Shown here one piece after another: positions 46,446 through 57,900 of a stretch of DNA of 64,000 bases (within the stretch, counting starts at the first letter, position 1; every line of letters begins with the position of its first letter). Source of the DNA: Podospora pseudocomata (taxonomy: Eukaryota > Ascomycota > Sordariomycetes > Sordariales > Podosporaceae); contig NC_085890.1 in assembly GCF_035222375.1 (NCBI RefSeq), forward strand, positions 1,860,001 through 1,924,000, read 5' to 3'. Under the pieces are notes generated by a model that was not told the origin of the DNA, did no database searches, and saw only the letters and a program-made list of their open reading frames with translations. The translations under genes and the position numbers were made by a program.

Positions 46446-49400
46446 ATGTCGAACGCAAATAGCATCAAGGTCGTGGCTCGGTTTCGCCCGCAAAATCGGG
46501 TAGAAATCGAGTCTGGCGGTCAGCCCATTGTCACCTTTCAAGGCCCAGACACCTGCACTGTCGATGTGAGTACACCACAACGCATTGTTGCTGCTTCGAG
46601 GCCGCGCACCGCCACCCGGCATATCTGCATCTGTGCTAATATGCAACGCTTCTCCAGTCCAAGGAAGCGCAGGGCTCCTTCACGTTTGACCGTGTCTTTG
46701 ATATGTCATGCAAGCAATCAGACATTTTCGACTTTTCCATCAAGCCCACCGTCGACGATATCCTCAACGGTTACAATGGTACCGTCTTCGCCTATGGTCA
46801 GACCGGTGCCGGTAAATCGTACACCATGATGGGTACCAACATCGACGACGAAAGTGGAAAGGGTGTGATTCCAAGAATCATCGAGCAGATTTTCTCCCAG
46901 ATCATGTCGAGCCCGGCCAATATCGAGTATACAGTGCGCGTCAGCTACATGGAGATCTACATGGAGCGCATCCGCGATCTGTTGCAGCCACAAAACGACA
47001 ACCTACCAGTCCACGAGGAGAAGAGCAGGGGTGTCTACGTCAAGGGGCTGCTGGAGATTTACGTATCGAGTGTGCAGGAAGTCTTCGAAGTGATGAGGAG
47101 AGGCGGCAACGCCAGAGCTGTCGCGGCGACCAACATGAACCAGGAGTCTTCTCGATCGCATTCCATCTTCGTCGTCACCATCACCCAAAAGAATGTCGAA
47201 ACCGGCTCGGCCAAGAGTGGTCAGCTCTTCTTGGTCGATTTGGCCGGTAGTGAAAAGGTTGGCAAGACGGGCGCCAGCGGACAAACGCTGGAGGAAGCCA
47301 AAAAGATCAACAAGAGTTTGAGTGCCCTCGGCATGGTCATCAACGCCCTGACGGACGGCAAATCATCACACGTTCCCTACAGAGACTCAAAACTCACCCG
47401 TATTCTACAGGAATCTCTGGGTGGTAACAGTCGGACGACCCTCATTATCAACTGCTCCCCTTCCAGTTACAACGATGCCGAGACACTCAGCACGCTCCGT
47501 TTCGGCATGCGCGCCAAATCCATCAAAAACAAGGCCAAGGTCAACGCCGAGCTCAGCCCTGCCGAACTCAAGCAAATGGTGGCCAAGGCCAAGAACCAAA
47601 TCACAACCTTTGAGAATTACATTGCCGACCTGCAGAGCGAAGTTCAGTTATGGCGTGCCGGCGACGCCGTGCCAAAGGAGAGGTGGGTCCCACCCCTTTT
47701 GGAAGACAGAGTATCAGGCACAAAGGCAGACTCAAGGCCGGCCCGGCCCGCAACGCCTTCCCGATTACTGGAGCGTACCGGCGCTGAAACGCCTTCTGCT
47801 GCCGAGAGATCTGGGACACCAAGCCTCCCTCTGGACAAGGATGAACGAGAAGAGTTCTTGCGCCGGGAGAATGAGCTCCAGGACCAGCTTGCCGAAAAGG
47901 AGACACATGCTGCCGCCATTGGGAGACAACTCCGTGAGACAAAGGAGGAGCTTGCCATCATCAAGGAGCACGATGGAAAGCTCGGAAAGGAAAACGAAAG
48001 GTTGATCAGCGAGTCTAACGAGTTCAAGATGCAGCTGGAAAGGTTAGCATTCGAGAACAAGGAGGCTCAGATCACCATGGACGGGCTCAAGGATGCCAAC
48101 TCGGAGCTTACCGCCGAGCTGGACGAGCTCAAGCAGCAGATGCTTGACATGAAGATGAGCGCCAAAGAGACCAGTGCCGTCCTGGATGAGAAGGAGAAGA
48201 AGAAGGCGGAGAAGATGGCCAAGATGCTTGCCGGCTTCGATCTCAGCGGGGATGTGTTTAGCGACAACGAGCGATCCGTCGCCGATGCAATCGCGCAACT
48301 AGACGCCCTCTTCGAGATTGCCTCGAGTGGCGACCCTGTCCCCCCTGACGACCTCAAGGCCCTCAGGGAGAAGCTCTTGGAGGTGCAGGGTTTCGTACGA
48401 CAGGCCGAGCTGTCTAGCTTCAGTGCTGCCTCCACCGAGGCCGAAGTGCAAAAGAGACAGGAGCTGGAGGCCAAGCTGACTGCTCTCCAACAAGAGCACG
48501 AGGACATCCTGTCCAGGAACCTGGATGAGGCCGACAAGGAGGAGGTTAAGGCCCTTCTCGCCAAGACGCTGTCCGACAAGTCCAGCACACAAGCCGAGCT
48601 CGTCGAGGGTCTCCGGACCGACCTCAACGTCCGCGTGGCAGAGAACGAGAAGCTCAAGGCTCTCGTTGATGACCTCCAACGCCGGGTCAAGTCCAACGGG
48701 GCGGTGCCCATGGCCAACGGCAAGACGGTGCAGCAGCAGCTGGCTGAGTTTGACGTGATGAAGAAGAGTCTCATGCGCGACCTCCAGAACCGGTGCGAGC
48801 GCGTGGTGGAGCTCGAAATCTCCTTGGATGAGACTCGCGAGCAGTACAACAATGTGCTCCGGAGCAGCAACAACCGGGCACAGCAGAAGAAGATGGCGTT
48901 TCTGGAGCGCAACCTGGAGCAGCTCACGCAGGTGCAGAGGCAGCTGGTGGAGCAGAACTCGGCGCTGAAGAAGGAGGTGGCGATTGCGGAGCGCAAGCTG
49001 ATTGCGCGCAACGAGAGGATCCAGAGCTTGGAGAGCTTGCTGCAGGAGAGCCAGGAGAAGATGGCGCAGGCGAACCACAAGTGCGTTCCTTCTACCTATG
49101 ATGTTGTTGTTGATGATTATTGTTGTGTTTGCACACTTAAAAAGCAGCGGCCGAGAACGGACACGATCTCGGTCTCGGTGCACAACCCGTTTGCGAGGGC
49201 GATGTATATACTAATCACTTTTGTACTGCTACAGATTCGAGGTGCAGCTCGCCGCCGTCAAAGACCGGCTCGAGGCGGCGAAGGCCGGAAGCACAAGGGG
49301 GCTGGGTTCGCCGACTGGCCTCGGTGGCTTCAACATTGGCAGCCGAATCGCCAAGCCGCTTCGTGGCGGAGGTGACAACAATACTACGACGACTGTTTCT

Positions 49401-49484
49401 AGTAATCCTACGATTGCCAGCTTGCAGCAGCAGAATGCTCCGGTTGAGAATAAGAGGTCGAGCTGGTTTTTTAACAAGTCGTAG
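46446..49484 (+). CDS. nkin: conventional kinesin heavy chain (kinesin-1, NKIN type)
   Basis: Exons are 46446..46565, 46658..49080 and 49235..49484, giving 930 residues, the size of Neurospora NKIN. The motor domain covers about 1-335. The P-loop GQTGAGKS is at 87-94, switch I is NQESSRSHS and switch II is LVDLAGSEKVGKTGASG. SYMEIYMERIRDLL and HVPYRDSKLTRILQESLGG are typical. A fungal neck with a Trp in SEVQLWRAGD follows, then long coiled coils, a hinge around DVFSDNERSVADA, and a tail with the autoinhibitory GSRIAKPLRGG motif. It is a plus-end-directed microtubule motor for vesicle and organelle transport and hyphal growth. Fungal kinesin-1 works without light chains. The last intron (154 nt) splits the Lys codon before FEVQLAAVKDRLEAA, so a reading that ignores it would end in an unrelated tail. 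Confidence 0.97.
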
Positions 49485-50421
49485 ATTTGACGAGGGGAGA
49501 AGGGGGGATGGTTCGAGGGTGAGATGGAGCCGGAAGTGATGATGATGATGACGATGATGATGGTTACAGGGGGTAAGTAACGGTGTGTGTGTGGAGTTGA
49601 TGATGAGTAAGGGGAGGGGTGGTAAAGGGCAGGGGGGTGGTAAAGGGCAGGGGGGTGGTAAAGGGCAGGGGGGTGGTAAATATCTGGACAAACGGTTGGT
49701 TTGGATGTTGATGATGACTTATGTGGGGAAATAACTAGTACAAAATTGGGAGGAAGAGAGGAAAGGGAAGGGAAGTGAAAGGTATAAATTTGATGATTGA
49801 TGTAGACATATAGAAGGGGAAGAAAGGGGAGAGGGAGGTGGCCAGGATGTTGGTAAATATGAAATATGAACTTTGCATGGAATGGACATGGTGGGCATAA
49901 AGGCAGGCATTATTTGGCTTTGGCTCTTGGCTTTCACATGTGTGTGTGTGTGTGTGTGTGTGAATACGGATGAAATGATCTGCGCAGTTTGAGAGTTATA
50001 CCCTGCCTTCCTTTTTTTTCTTTTCTCGTGTCATGTTTATTCCATGTTTCAGTCAAATCGTGTTGAGAGTAATCAGATAGCAATCACACCTTTCTGGGCC
50101 ATCGCCGTGACACCATCTCCCTTTCCCAAAACATCGTACAGTTGTTCCAAAGAGCTGAAAGAAATACCTCGACACATTCAATACAACTCATCCAAATCAC
50201 AAAAGTTTACACAGCTTATGAGAAAGACTATGTAAATTACACACCAAGATCTATATAAAAAATAAAAAAACAGACAAAAAGCTACACCCCCTACAAAAAT
50301 AACGCTGGGGAAAAAAACACAGCAGAACTAATCATCAGTCTCCTCAAAGAAACCCCTTTATCAGAAAAAAAGAAAAAAAAAAGGAACACCTCAAACTAAC
50401 CACCATTCCACACCCTCCTCT
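49485..50421. other. 0.9-kb convergent 3' region with minisatellite and (TG)n
   Basis: Between the kinesin and F-box genes, which converge. It holds a TGATGA-rich run (49535-49565), the 18-bp minisatellite at 49621-49680 and a (TG)n run at 49939-49962. The stretch 50230-50400 is A-rich. No gene is supported. Confidence 0.65.
49621..49680 (+). repeat. 18-bp tandem repeat, 3.3 copies
   Basis: The unit GGTAAAGGGCAGGGGGGT occurs three times without mismatch (49621-49638, 49639-49656, 49657-49674) plus a partial fourth. It is G-rich on the kinesin sense strand, in its 3' flank. Confidence 0.95.
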
Positions 50422-53400
50422 TCAAGCCCTCCCCTTCCCCTTCCCCTTCACCTCCAAAGCAGGAAACTCCTCCTCCTCCTCCTCCCCCTCCCTCTCCCAC
50501 TCCCCTTTCACCACCCCTTCCTCCCTCTCCTCCCCCAACCTCCTCAACCTCTCCTCCTCCTCCAACATACTCAACCTCAATGCCAACACCAAATCATCAT
50601 CCATCTCCCCGTCACCACCACCACCGCCCAAGTCAACAACACTGTTGACCCCACTAACCCCGTTATACCCATACATCTTATCTACCATCGCATTCGATCC
50701 ACTCCCACCACCCCCACCCCCATTCGTAACCCCCTTCCCCTTATCCTTCTTCCCCCTCCCATTAGGTTTCTTAACCACCACCTGAAACTCTTGATACATC
50801 TCCAGATCCTCCTCACTCTGATTCTGCCCAACCGGAGAATAGCAATCAGTCACCTGCCCCGAAGAATCCCCCCCGCTCTCCAAAAGCGACAACCTAATCG
50901 CCCTCTGCATCTGCGCCTCGAAATCGTCCTCCGTCGTCTCCTCTGGCAAAGGAGCCAAAACCACAGAGGAAGAACTCGCCAACGCGGCAGTGGCAACACC
51001 ACCATTGGAAATGCTCGGTTCAGGGGTGATGGTCTCAGCAGTGCGGCTGCTACTGCGGCCACTGCTGCTCCCATCCAACGACCCCAAATCGGCATTCGAT
51101 CCACTGGCCGTGTCACTTGCGCTGAAGCGGCGCTGTTCATCCAAAAGAAGCGACTCTTCCGAGATCATCTGGGCATACTGCAGCGCTTCCTCCTCGGTGA
51201 GCTCAGCAAGACCGACACCAAACCGCTTGCGGAGACGGTCGAGTTCCTTGGAGCGGTGTTCCTGCTCCCTGCGCATCTCTGCCGCTTCAGCCGCAATGTA
51301 CGAGTCAACACCGGCACCATCACGGCGACCAGCCAGCCGCCCGTGAACATCATTGTGACGATGGCGACGCTTGCGTCCAGTTACTTGGTTGGTAGAGCTG
51401 TAGGTCCAGTATCGCAGAAATGTACCAAACGCAAGGACACCACGCAAGGCCGTTGGGTCAGGGTCCAAAAAAATGGCACCGACCTTGTAGAAGTTGGCGT
51501 GTTGGAGAGCAGGGTTCGATTGGAGGATGTGGCGTGGAATGCGTCCCGAGGGTCTGGCGTTGAGCGTTCTTATGGGCTCAAGCGTCGAGGCCAGAGGGTC
51601 CCATGCTTGCACGAGCCCGTCACTACCTCCGTGAACTACATACAACGCCGACACACCCAGACTGGAGATCTCAGGCGAGTCGGTCTGAATGACTCTCACC
51701 GGCTTCACCACGGGGGACGCGTCTCGCGCATTCCACAGCACAATCGACCCGGTGCTGGTGCCAATGGCCAACAAGCGCGCGCGGCGGCCCGGAATCTCAC
51801 CCGAAGCATGCCTAGAAGTAGGCGTGCCAGGAGGGTCAGCGAGCTGCGAGCCAGAATGCAGAGGATCTTCGAAAGGCGCCATGACCGCAAAGGTGGACAG
51901 GTCCATGGAGCTCGCCGTAATCTCGGTACTGGCATTGCTCTTGAAAGTGAACTCGGTGAGCTTCCATTCCTCAGAGTCCGGTTTTGCGGTATTCTCCTCG
52001 GTTCGAGGAGTGTTCAGACCAGAGCCGACAGGTGTTTTGCCTGGTCCATTTGGAACCACCTGATCACCAAAAATGGACGAATGAAAAGGCTGAGCCAGAG
52101 GTGTCGTCGGCCCTGAAGGCGTAGTCACCAGAGGCCGACTCTCTGCCCGGACAAGCCTGAGGACAGATGCCTGTTCGCCCCTGCCATGACCCATGGTGAC
52201 CACAAAAATGCCTTCCCCAGCTCTGTTTTCATCCCCCCCAGCAAAGTCGACCTCGAGCTTGCGCAGCATGTCCCAGCCGAGGCACGCCTTCCGCCAATGT
52301 TCAGGCTTGTACCGAAAGAACTTTTCGATTTCCTTGGACTCAGCAATGATCTGGTCTTTGTTCAATCTCATAGAATTGCAAGGTGATCGGGGTGAGTAAG
52401 AGCCACGGACGACGTTCCTATCAAACTCGTCAGGTCTAGCCGTACGGCGAGTGGCCTCGATGAGTTCCCAGTAGGCAGTCCGACCAGAGTACCAGGCGTG
52501 CCTGACCATCTGTTCGAGCTTGCCTTTGACCAAGGGCGGCGTGGGAACATCCCGAAGGTAGAATACCTCACCCAACGCGTTCAAAGCAACGGCCCAAACT
52601 CGACCCAGAGCTTTGCGCTTCAAGCTGTAGTTATCATCCACCTTGATGTCGACAACGGGAACACCTGGGCAGAGAACCCAGCGAGCGGTCATGTCGCCCT
52701 TGGAAAACCGAGGCCCAGTTGAGTCAATGCCCAGTGTGTAAGCAGTTACAACACCGAGCGTAGAACCAGTCATGATGCCAACCATGGAGTTTGTCACCTG
52801 CATGGGGTTGGGCGTCTTGGCAATCCAAACAGCAGAGACGGCCTCCATGAGCTCCGGTATCTTGGGAATCTCAGGTTCCATGTCAATAATGACATCGTCC
52901 TGGCCCAGATACTTGCCACGCAAGTCTCCAGCACCCTTGAAGTACACCCGGCCACCAGGAAAGCCTTCTCCACCAACCAATCCATACTGCTGGCTCACAT
53001 CCAAAATATTTGGAACCGCAGCCAGGCCGTCATCCAGACCCCAAAAGTCAAGGTCGGGGAAAACCTCATCCAACTGCTGAAACGAAAAGGGGTCGTCGAG
53101 CCCGACCTTGTCCAGTCGACCCGTAGTCGGATCGCTGGCCGTGGCGATACCGAGGTCGCGAGAGCCATGAATGACCTTGGGTCCTTGCCTGCCACCAGTG
53201 AAGTTGGCATGAACGGTCGATATCATCCACGGCAGTTTCGAATTGTACGTCAACACAGCACCGGACTTCTTCTGGCTGGCTTTCGTAGACGTCCCAACAC
53301 CACCAATACCCGGCTTTCCACGAACCACGCTCCTGAGCAGACGAGTGCGCAACAAGTACTCGCTGCGCCACGAGGCAGACGTGGTCAGCCGAGTGAAGAA

Positions 53401-54087
53401 TCGAACCTCGGACCTGATGACATCATGGTGAGATTCGCCCTCCTGTTCCTTTTGACCAGACTTCCTCGATTCTGCCAGGGCATCACGCCCAGGGAAGTAT
53501 CGCAGGAAGGCAGTCCGCCAGGCATAAGGGGTCGTAACAAGCGCATAAAACCGCTTCGACACTAAAGCCACAGCGCCGTGTGAGTCGGGATGGAGGTGGG
53601 AGAGGACTTGGGTCAGGAGTTCTACGCGGTGGTCAAAGTCAGCCGCCGGCACCTACGGCTGGGGGCACAGTATCAACCAACCATTGGGAAAGTCAGTCAG
53701 CTGGGCACTCTTGAAGGGCACGCCATTGCTGGTGGGCTTCGAGTCGGAAGCCGGGCGAGGACTCTGACGGTTCGAGAGCATCACTGATGATGCATTTTCA
53801 TATTCCGAGATGCGCTGGCCGGCGACCAGCTCATAGCTTGGAGCAGTATCAACATCAACTTCAACACCAACGACGTTCAGTCGGTCCAGCTTGTGGTCGA
53901 GCTCGCTGACGTCAAGCTCGCTGCCCCGCGCACCCGGAGAGGGGCTCCGAGCAGGGCACGGGGACTGGCTGCCTGGCCGAGGCTGAGAGCTGGGGCGACG
54001 TATGCCATGTTGGGAGGCGGTGGACGGAGTAGAGTCGGTGGGTTTGTGAGTCTCGCTGTTTGAAACTTCAGAAAGCCCTGATTGCAT
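50422..54087 (-). CDS. F-box protein with WD-like repeats and C-terminal ubiquitin-interacting motifs
   Basis: Exons 54087..53682 and 53621..50422 give 1201 residues. The splice joins DFPN to ELLTQVLSHLHPDSHGAVAL, making a full F-box (about residues 134-180, ending TTPYAWRTAFLRYFPG). The intron carries a CTGAC branch site and a GTTGGT donor. The middle region resembles a diverged beta-propeller: KFSMISTVHANFTGGR-like N-terminal blades, then AIGTSTGSIVLWNARDAS and VVHGGSDGLVQAWDPLA. The C-terminal 350 residues contain two helices with UIM character, DDFEAQMQRAIRLSLLESGG and DDDLVLALRLSMLEEEERL. F-box proteins link substrates to the SCF ligase through Skp1. The UIMs suggest binding of ubiquitinated cargo. 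S. pombe Pof10-like identity is possible but not established. The last 300 bp of coding sequence are extremely G-rich on the sense strand. Confidence 0.88.
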
Positions 54088-54271
54088 AAACCTAGTTTTC
54101 CGTGGGAGCCAAGAGGGGGTTCGTTCGGCTGTGCAAGTTCAGGTAGCACAGTCGTTGAGAGTAGTGAGAGAGTGAGATGTGCGGATAGCGTGCGTGGTAT
54201 CGCGGTGATGCTTGGCTCTAACGGTATTTCCTTGTCGTCGCGGCAATTGATTTCAGAGTGACGTGTTTCTG

Positions 54272-54291
54272 GAGAGAGAGAGAGAGAGAGA
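54272..54291. repeat. (GA)n microsatellite
   Basis: A run of GA dinucleotides upstream of the F-box gene, about 185 bp before its start codon, in the likely promoter or 5' leader. Confidence 0.85.
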
Positions 54292-54751
54292 TTTTTCGCG
54301 TCGCCAACTTCGGCCGTTGCGCTGTGGGTGAGTTCGGGAGAGTCGCAACGTCCAATTGGCAGGTGGCCCGACCGGGAATCCGCCGGATGCCCACGGGGGC
54401 GCTCTTCTTGGCAACGTTTAATATCGGAAGCTATCCGAGCACCAAGGTAAAAAGCCATCCTTCAATTCTCAACTCCAAAACATTCGAAATTGAGAATATG
54501 GAAATTCGATTCTTCAACAACTGGTGATGCCGAACAAGCAGTCCCTCCATCATCCAACGTCTCACTTGACAGCACAGACCTTCAACCTCCTGTTATGAAA
54601 GCTGCCTGCCGCCATGACTAGAAGCCTGCCTTCCTGCTTCCCCTATCAACATTACACTAATATCCGTACTATCAAACAAGGACCAACACGTCAGTCACCG
54701 CCCCTTGAAGCTCATCCCCCGTGCTTTATCCACACCATAGTATCAGCCAAA

Positions 54752-54946
54752 ATGGATCCCCTTCTCGGATCACATCCCGAAAGCTCACTATGGAGCTTCA
54801 ACACGGCGGCATCAACAGATTTTCCCCCATCGCTGGCACCGTTTGAACAGAAACCCCCGCCCGACTCCGACGTCCCTTCCATTTCTGCTATGTCAGCGGC
54901 TCAGAGGAACAACGTTGACCCTCTGCTTTCTCGCCCACTTCTCTAA
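54752..54946 (+). CDS. possible small protein, 64 residues
   Basis: An open frame with a very good fungal start context (gccaaaATGG). It encodes a Pro/Ser-rich peptide starting MDPLLGSHPESSLWSF and ending NVDPLLSRPLL. It lies divergently about 0.66 kb from the F-box gene. No domain or family is recognised, and chance is quite possible at this length. The recurrence of DPLL at both ends is the only internal feature. Confidence 0.2.
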   Translation: MDPLLGSHPESSLWSFNTAASTDFPPSLAPFEQKPPPDSDVPSISAMSAAQRNNVDPLLSRPLL

Positions 54947-57900
54947 ACCACCAGTCTAAACTATAGGGGTCATGTAGGTATCTCACCTCTCATGATGGCA
55001 TCCAAGCATAAGAGCGATCATTCCAGCTCCCAACTTCGTATATGTAGATTACGAGGCATGCTCGATAGACATCGGAGCGATCACTTGCTTGCTTGCTTGC
55101 TTGTCCGCAGGTCATCTTGATTTTATTCATACCGTTTTCAAGAGTGTGGACATGCACGCGGAACAATCTCCAATTTCTCAACGGTCACCCAACACAACCC
55201 TCCAAGTCTCACCCCTTCTCCACTGAGACATATGGCCCACCGCAACTGTGAAAAAGTGATATATCACATATCCGAATCCGGAGTATGGGATGTTGTGTTT
55301 TGCAGCCAGAAATCAGAGACAAATATCCGACACCACGCAGAAGAGACCGGCCCGATAGGATTTTCTTTGCTTGGAAGAAGCACGCATTGCACAAATCATG
55401 CAGGATACGTGCCATCCCGTTCATACACACATGTTATGCTATGCTATGGCTTCCCTACCTCAAACCTGGACCAACAACAAGCACAACAAGCTTTGTGATG
55501 AGCTGGCAGTCCAATATCCCGCACGAAACGTATCCCTTCCATGGTTCAGTAGACAGTGGATAGCCAGCCAGCTAGGCATGCGGTCATCTGCGGGCCGCCC
55601 CTTGAAAATTCCCACACTTGTTGCTCGCTCCGAGCGGACAGGCTCAAGTCTTCCGCTGTTCCCCGGCCGGCCAGCCGGTGGGAGATTCCCATAGATGGTG
55701 TTATCACCGACAACCGTCTCCATAGAACTAGTTAGCCTGTCGGGTTTTACAAAAATGTGATTACCTAACCCCCGTCTTGAACCCCCTCCCCCCCAACCCA
55801 AGCCAAAACCACTATCACACAAAACCTCCCACCACTATTGAACTGCCAAACTTCCCTAGATAGAAAGCTTGGTTTAGAGGACCGTCCAATCTACCAAATC
55901 AGGCCATTTTGCCAGGTTGTTCCTTTCCTTGCTTCTCTACAGGAGGAGCCTTGTCACCGACCAGTCAAACCTAGCACAAAGGGGTAATTAACCCCCTGTG
56001 GTGCTGGCACGCCCATTCCCTGAGGTCTGTAATGTCAATCAACCGCGGTAATGAACACTCACTCCCTCACTGACTCAAGAACCCCCCCCAGGGGGGCAAA
56101 ACCTGACGACGACTGCTGCTGCTACGTGGGAATAAAACGGGGGAAAAAAAAGTAACAGGTATGTAAAACGGGACCTTGTCCACTCCTCCTTCCGACCATC
56201 CGACCATCACAAAACAAGAGAGCACATACCACCTGCTCATTTCACACCCAACCCCCTCTCTCTCAAAGGGAAAAAAAAAATATGATAGAGAAAAAAAAAA
56301 GCGGGAGGATTTTGACACCCGGGGGGTCTTCCCGTCTCTTCGCCCCCCTCCACCCCCCTCGCCAGATCACCTAGCCCCCCAAAACTTCTGCTGTATGGGA
56401 ACATATTCTTTCTTTTGGTCAGGTTTGTTGTTGATCTCTCCTGTCGACTTCGGTGAAGTGCAGCCACCCTCCCTCTTCCAAGAAGCAGGTTATGAGGATG
56501 ACATGTGTGTGTAGCCCTCGTCCGACAACCGGACACCGATATCCATCTGCACGTCGTCCTACCCTAAAAGTACTTGCCTACTTTGCTGCTTGTGCCATCC
56601 CCGAGAGAGACACCAACACACAGACGTAACCAAACCCATCATCATTGACAATCCCAACCGACCGGTCGGCTACCTACCGTTACTCCGTACCTTGAGCACA
56701 ACAAAAAGTTGTGTATCTCTAAAAATCTCGCCCTTTCGAAAAAGTCGTCAACACACACACACACACACATCGGTAGGTTTCCGGAAAAGTAAAAGCAGCG
56801 ACCACAGGCTTGCTCCCAGCTTCAATCCCAATCATCGTTCTAGAAAAGGTGAGCAAAAAAGCCCCTAGATAAAAAGAAAGCTGCAACCCTTTCTGCATCA
56901 AGACGCATTAGTCCATCACCAGCAGTCCACTGTGTCCATTGTGTCCACAGTACCAAGCAAAAAGGAAACAGGATCACAACAACAGGGGCCGGGGAAGCAA
57001 GACAGGACAGCACTTCTTGCAGCTGCTTTCTCAGAAAGAAAAAGACTGCCATTCCAATTGGTGTGGGTAGCATCGACTTGCCTCCGCGGCACCAAATATT
57101 GGGCAAGGGTTTGTTAGGTAGATGGTTGAGATGGGTAGTCAAAAAGTCTTGGGAGTCAGTAGTCACATATCTGTAATCCTTGGAAAAACCCCATGAGAAA
57201 ACGAAAAAAAAAAAACCATCACAAATTCTTATTAACGGCCCACTTTCTGGTGATCAACCAAACAAAAAAAAAAAAAAAAAAAAGGACCACGCAAAAAAAA
57301 AAAAAGAAAGAAAGAAACTTACCCGCAAGTACAACCCTGGCTCCGCTGTTGTCGGATGATGCGCGTCTCGTCTCGAGAGATCACCGTCCTGGCCAGTGCG
57401 TCCCGTGGTCCCGTAGTGCTAAATGTTCGGCAGGTGGACCAACCCTCCCCTGGGGAATGGTGGGACGAAAGAGTGTCATTGGGCGTTTCGATCATCCCGT
57501 TCCCCTTGCTGCTCGAGGGGTCCGGTCCTTTCTTCCCCGTGAGCCCATCTGGAAAGTCATGCCAGTTGCTGCCGTCTTCTTGATGAAAAAAAAAAATAGC
57601 TTGATATCTTTCGCCACAGCAAACCATGATTACTGTGTTGTTCCCAGATTTGCGGTCGATTCTGCAGCTCTCAGAGTCGTATTTTCATGTGGTGAACCGC
57701 TGCGTGAAATGGAAATCAGGTTCAACCAAGTCCAGAGGGTGTCACTTGGCGAGGTTCCGGCGTGTGCTTCCGGCAAGCCGAGTGAGGGGTAATCGCTGTT
57801 GTGTGTGCATCGGGGCAACATCAACAAAGCAGGATTAGACCACTGCCGGGGCTTGCTTGCTTCTGGTAGCATTTCGAATGGAGAAAATAAACGGTGAAAG

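Noticed and set aside
48067-49183. Long minus-strand frames opposite the kinesin coiled coil
   Set aside because: Ser/Leu/Arg-rich shadow of the Glu/Lys/Leu coiled-coil coding sequence; no independent evidence.
50791-52116. 441-codon plus-strand frame opposite the F-box gene
   Set aside because: No domain; it is a shadow of the 3.2-kb exon on the minus strand.
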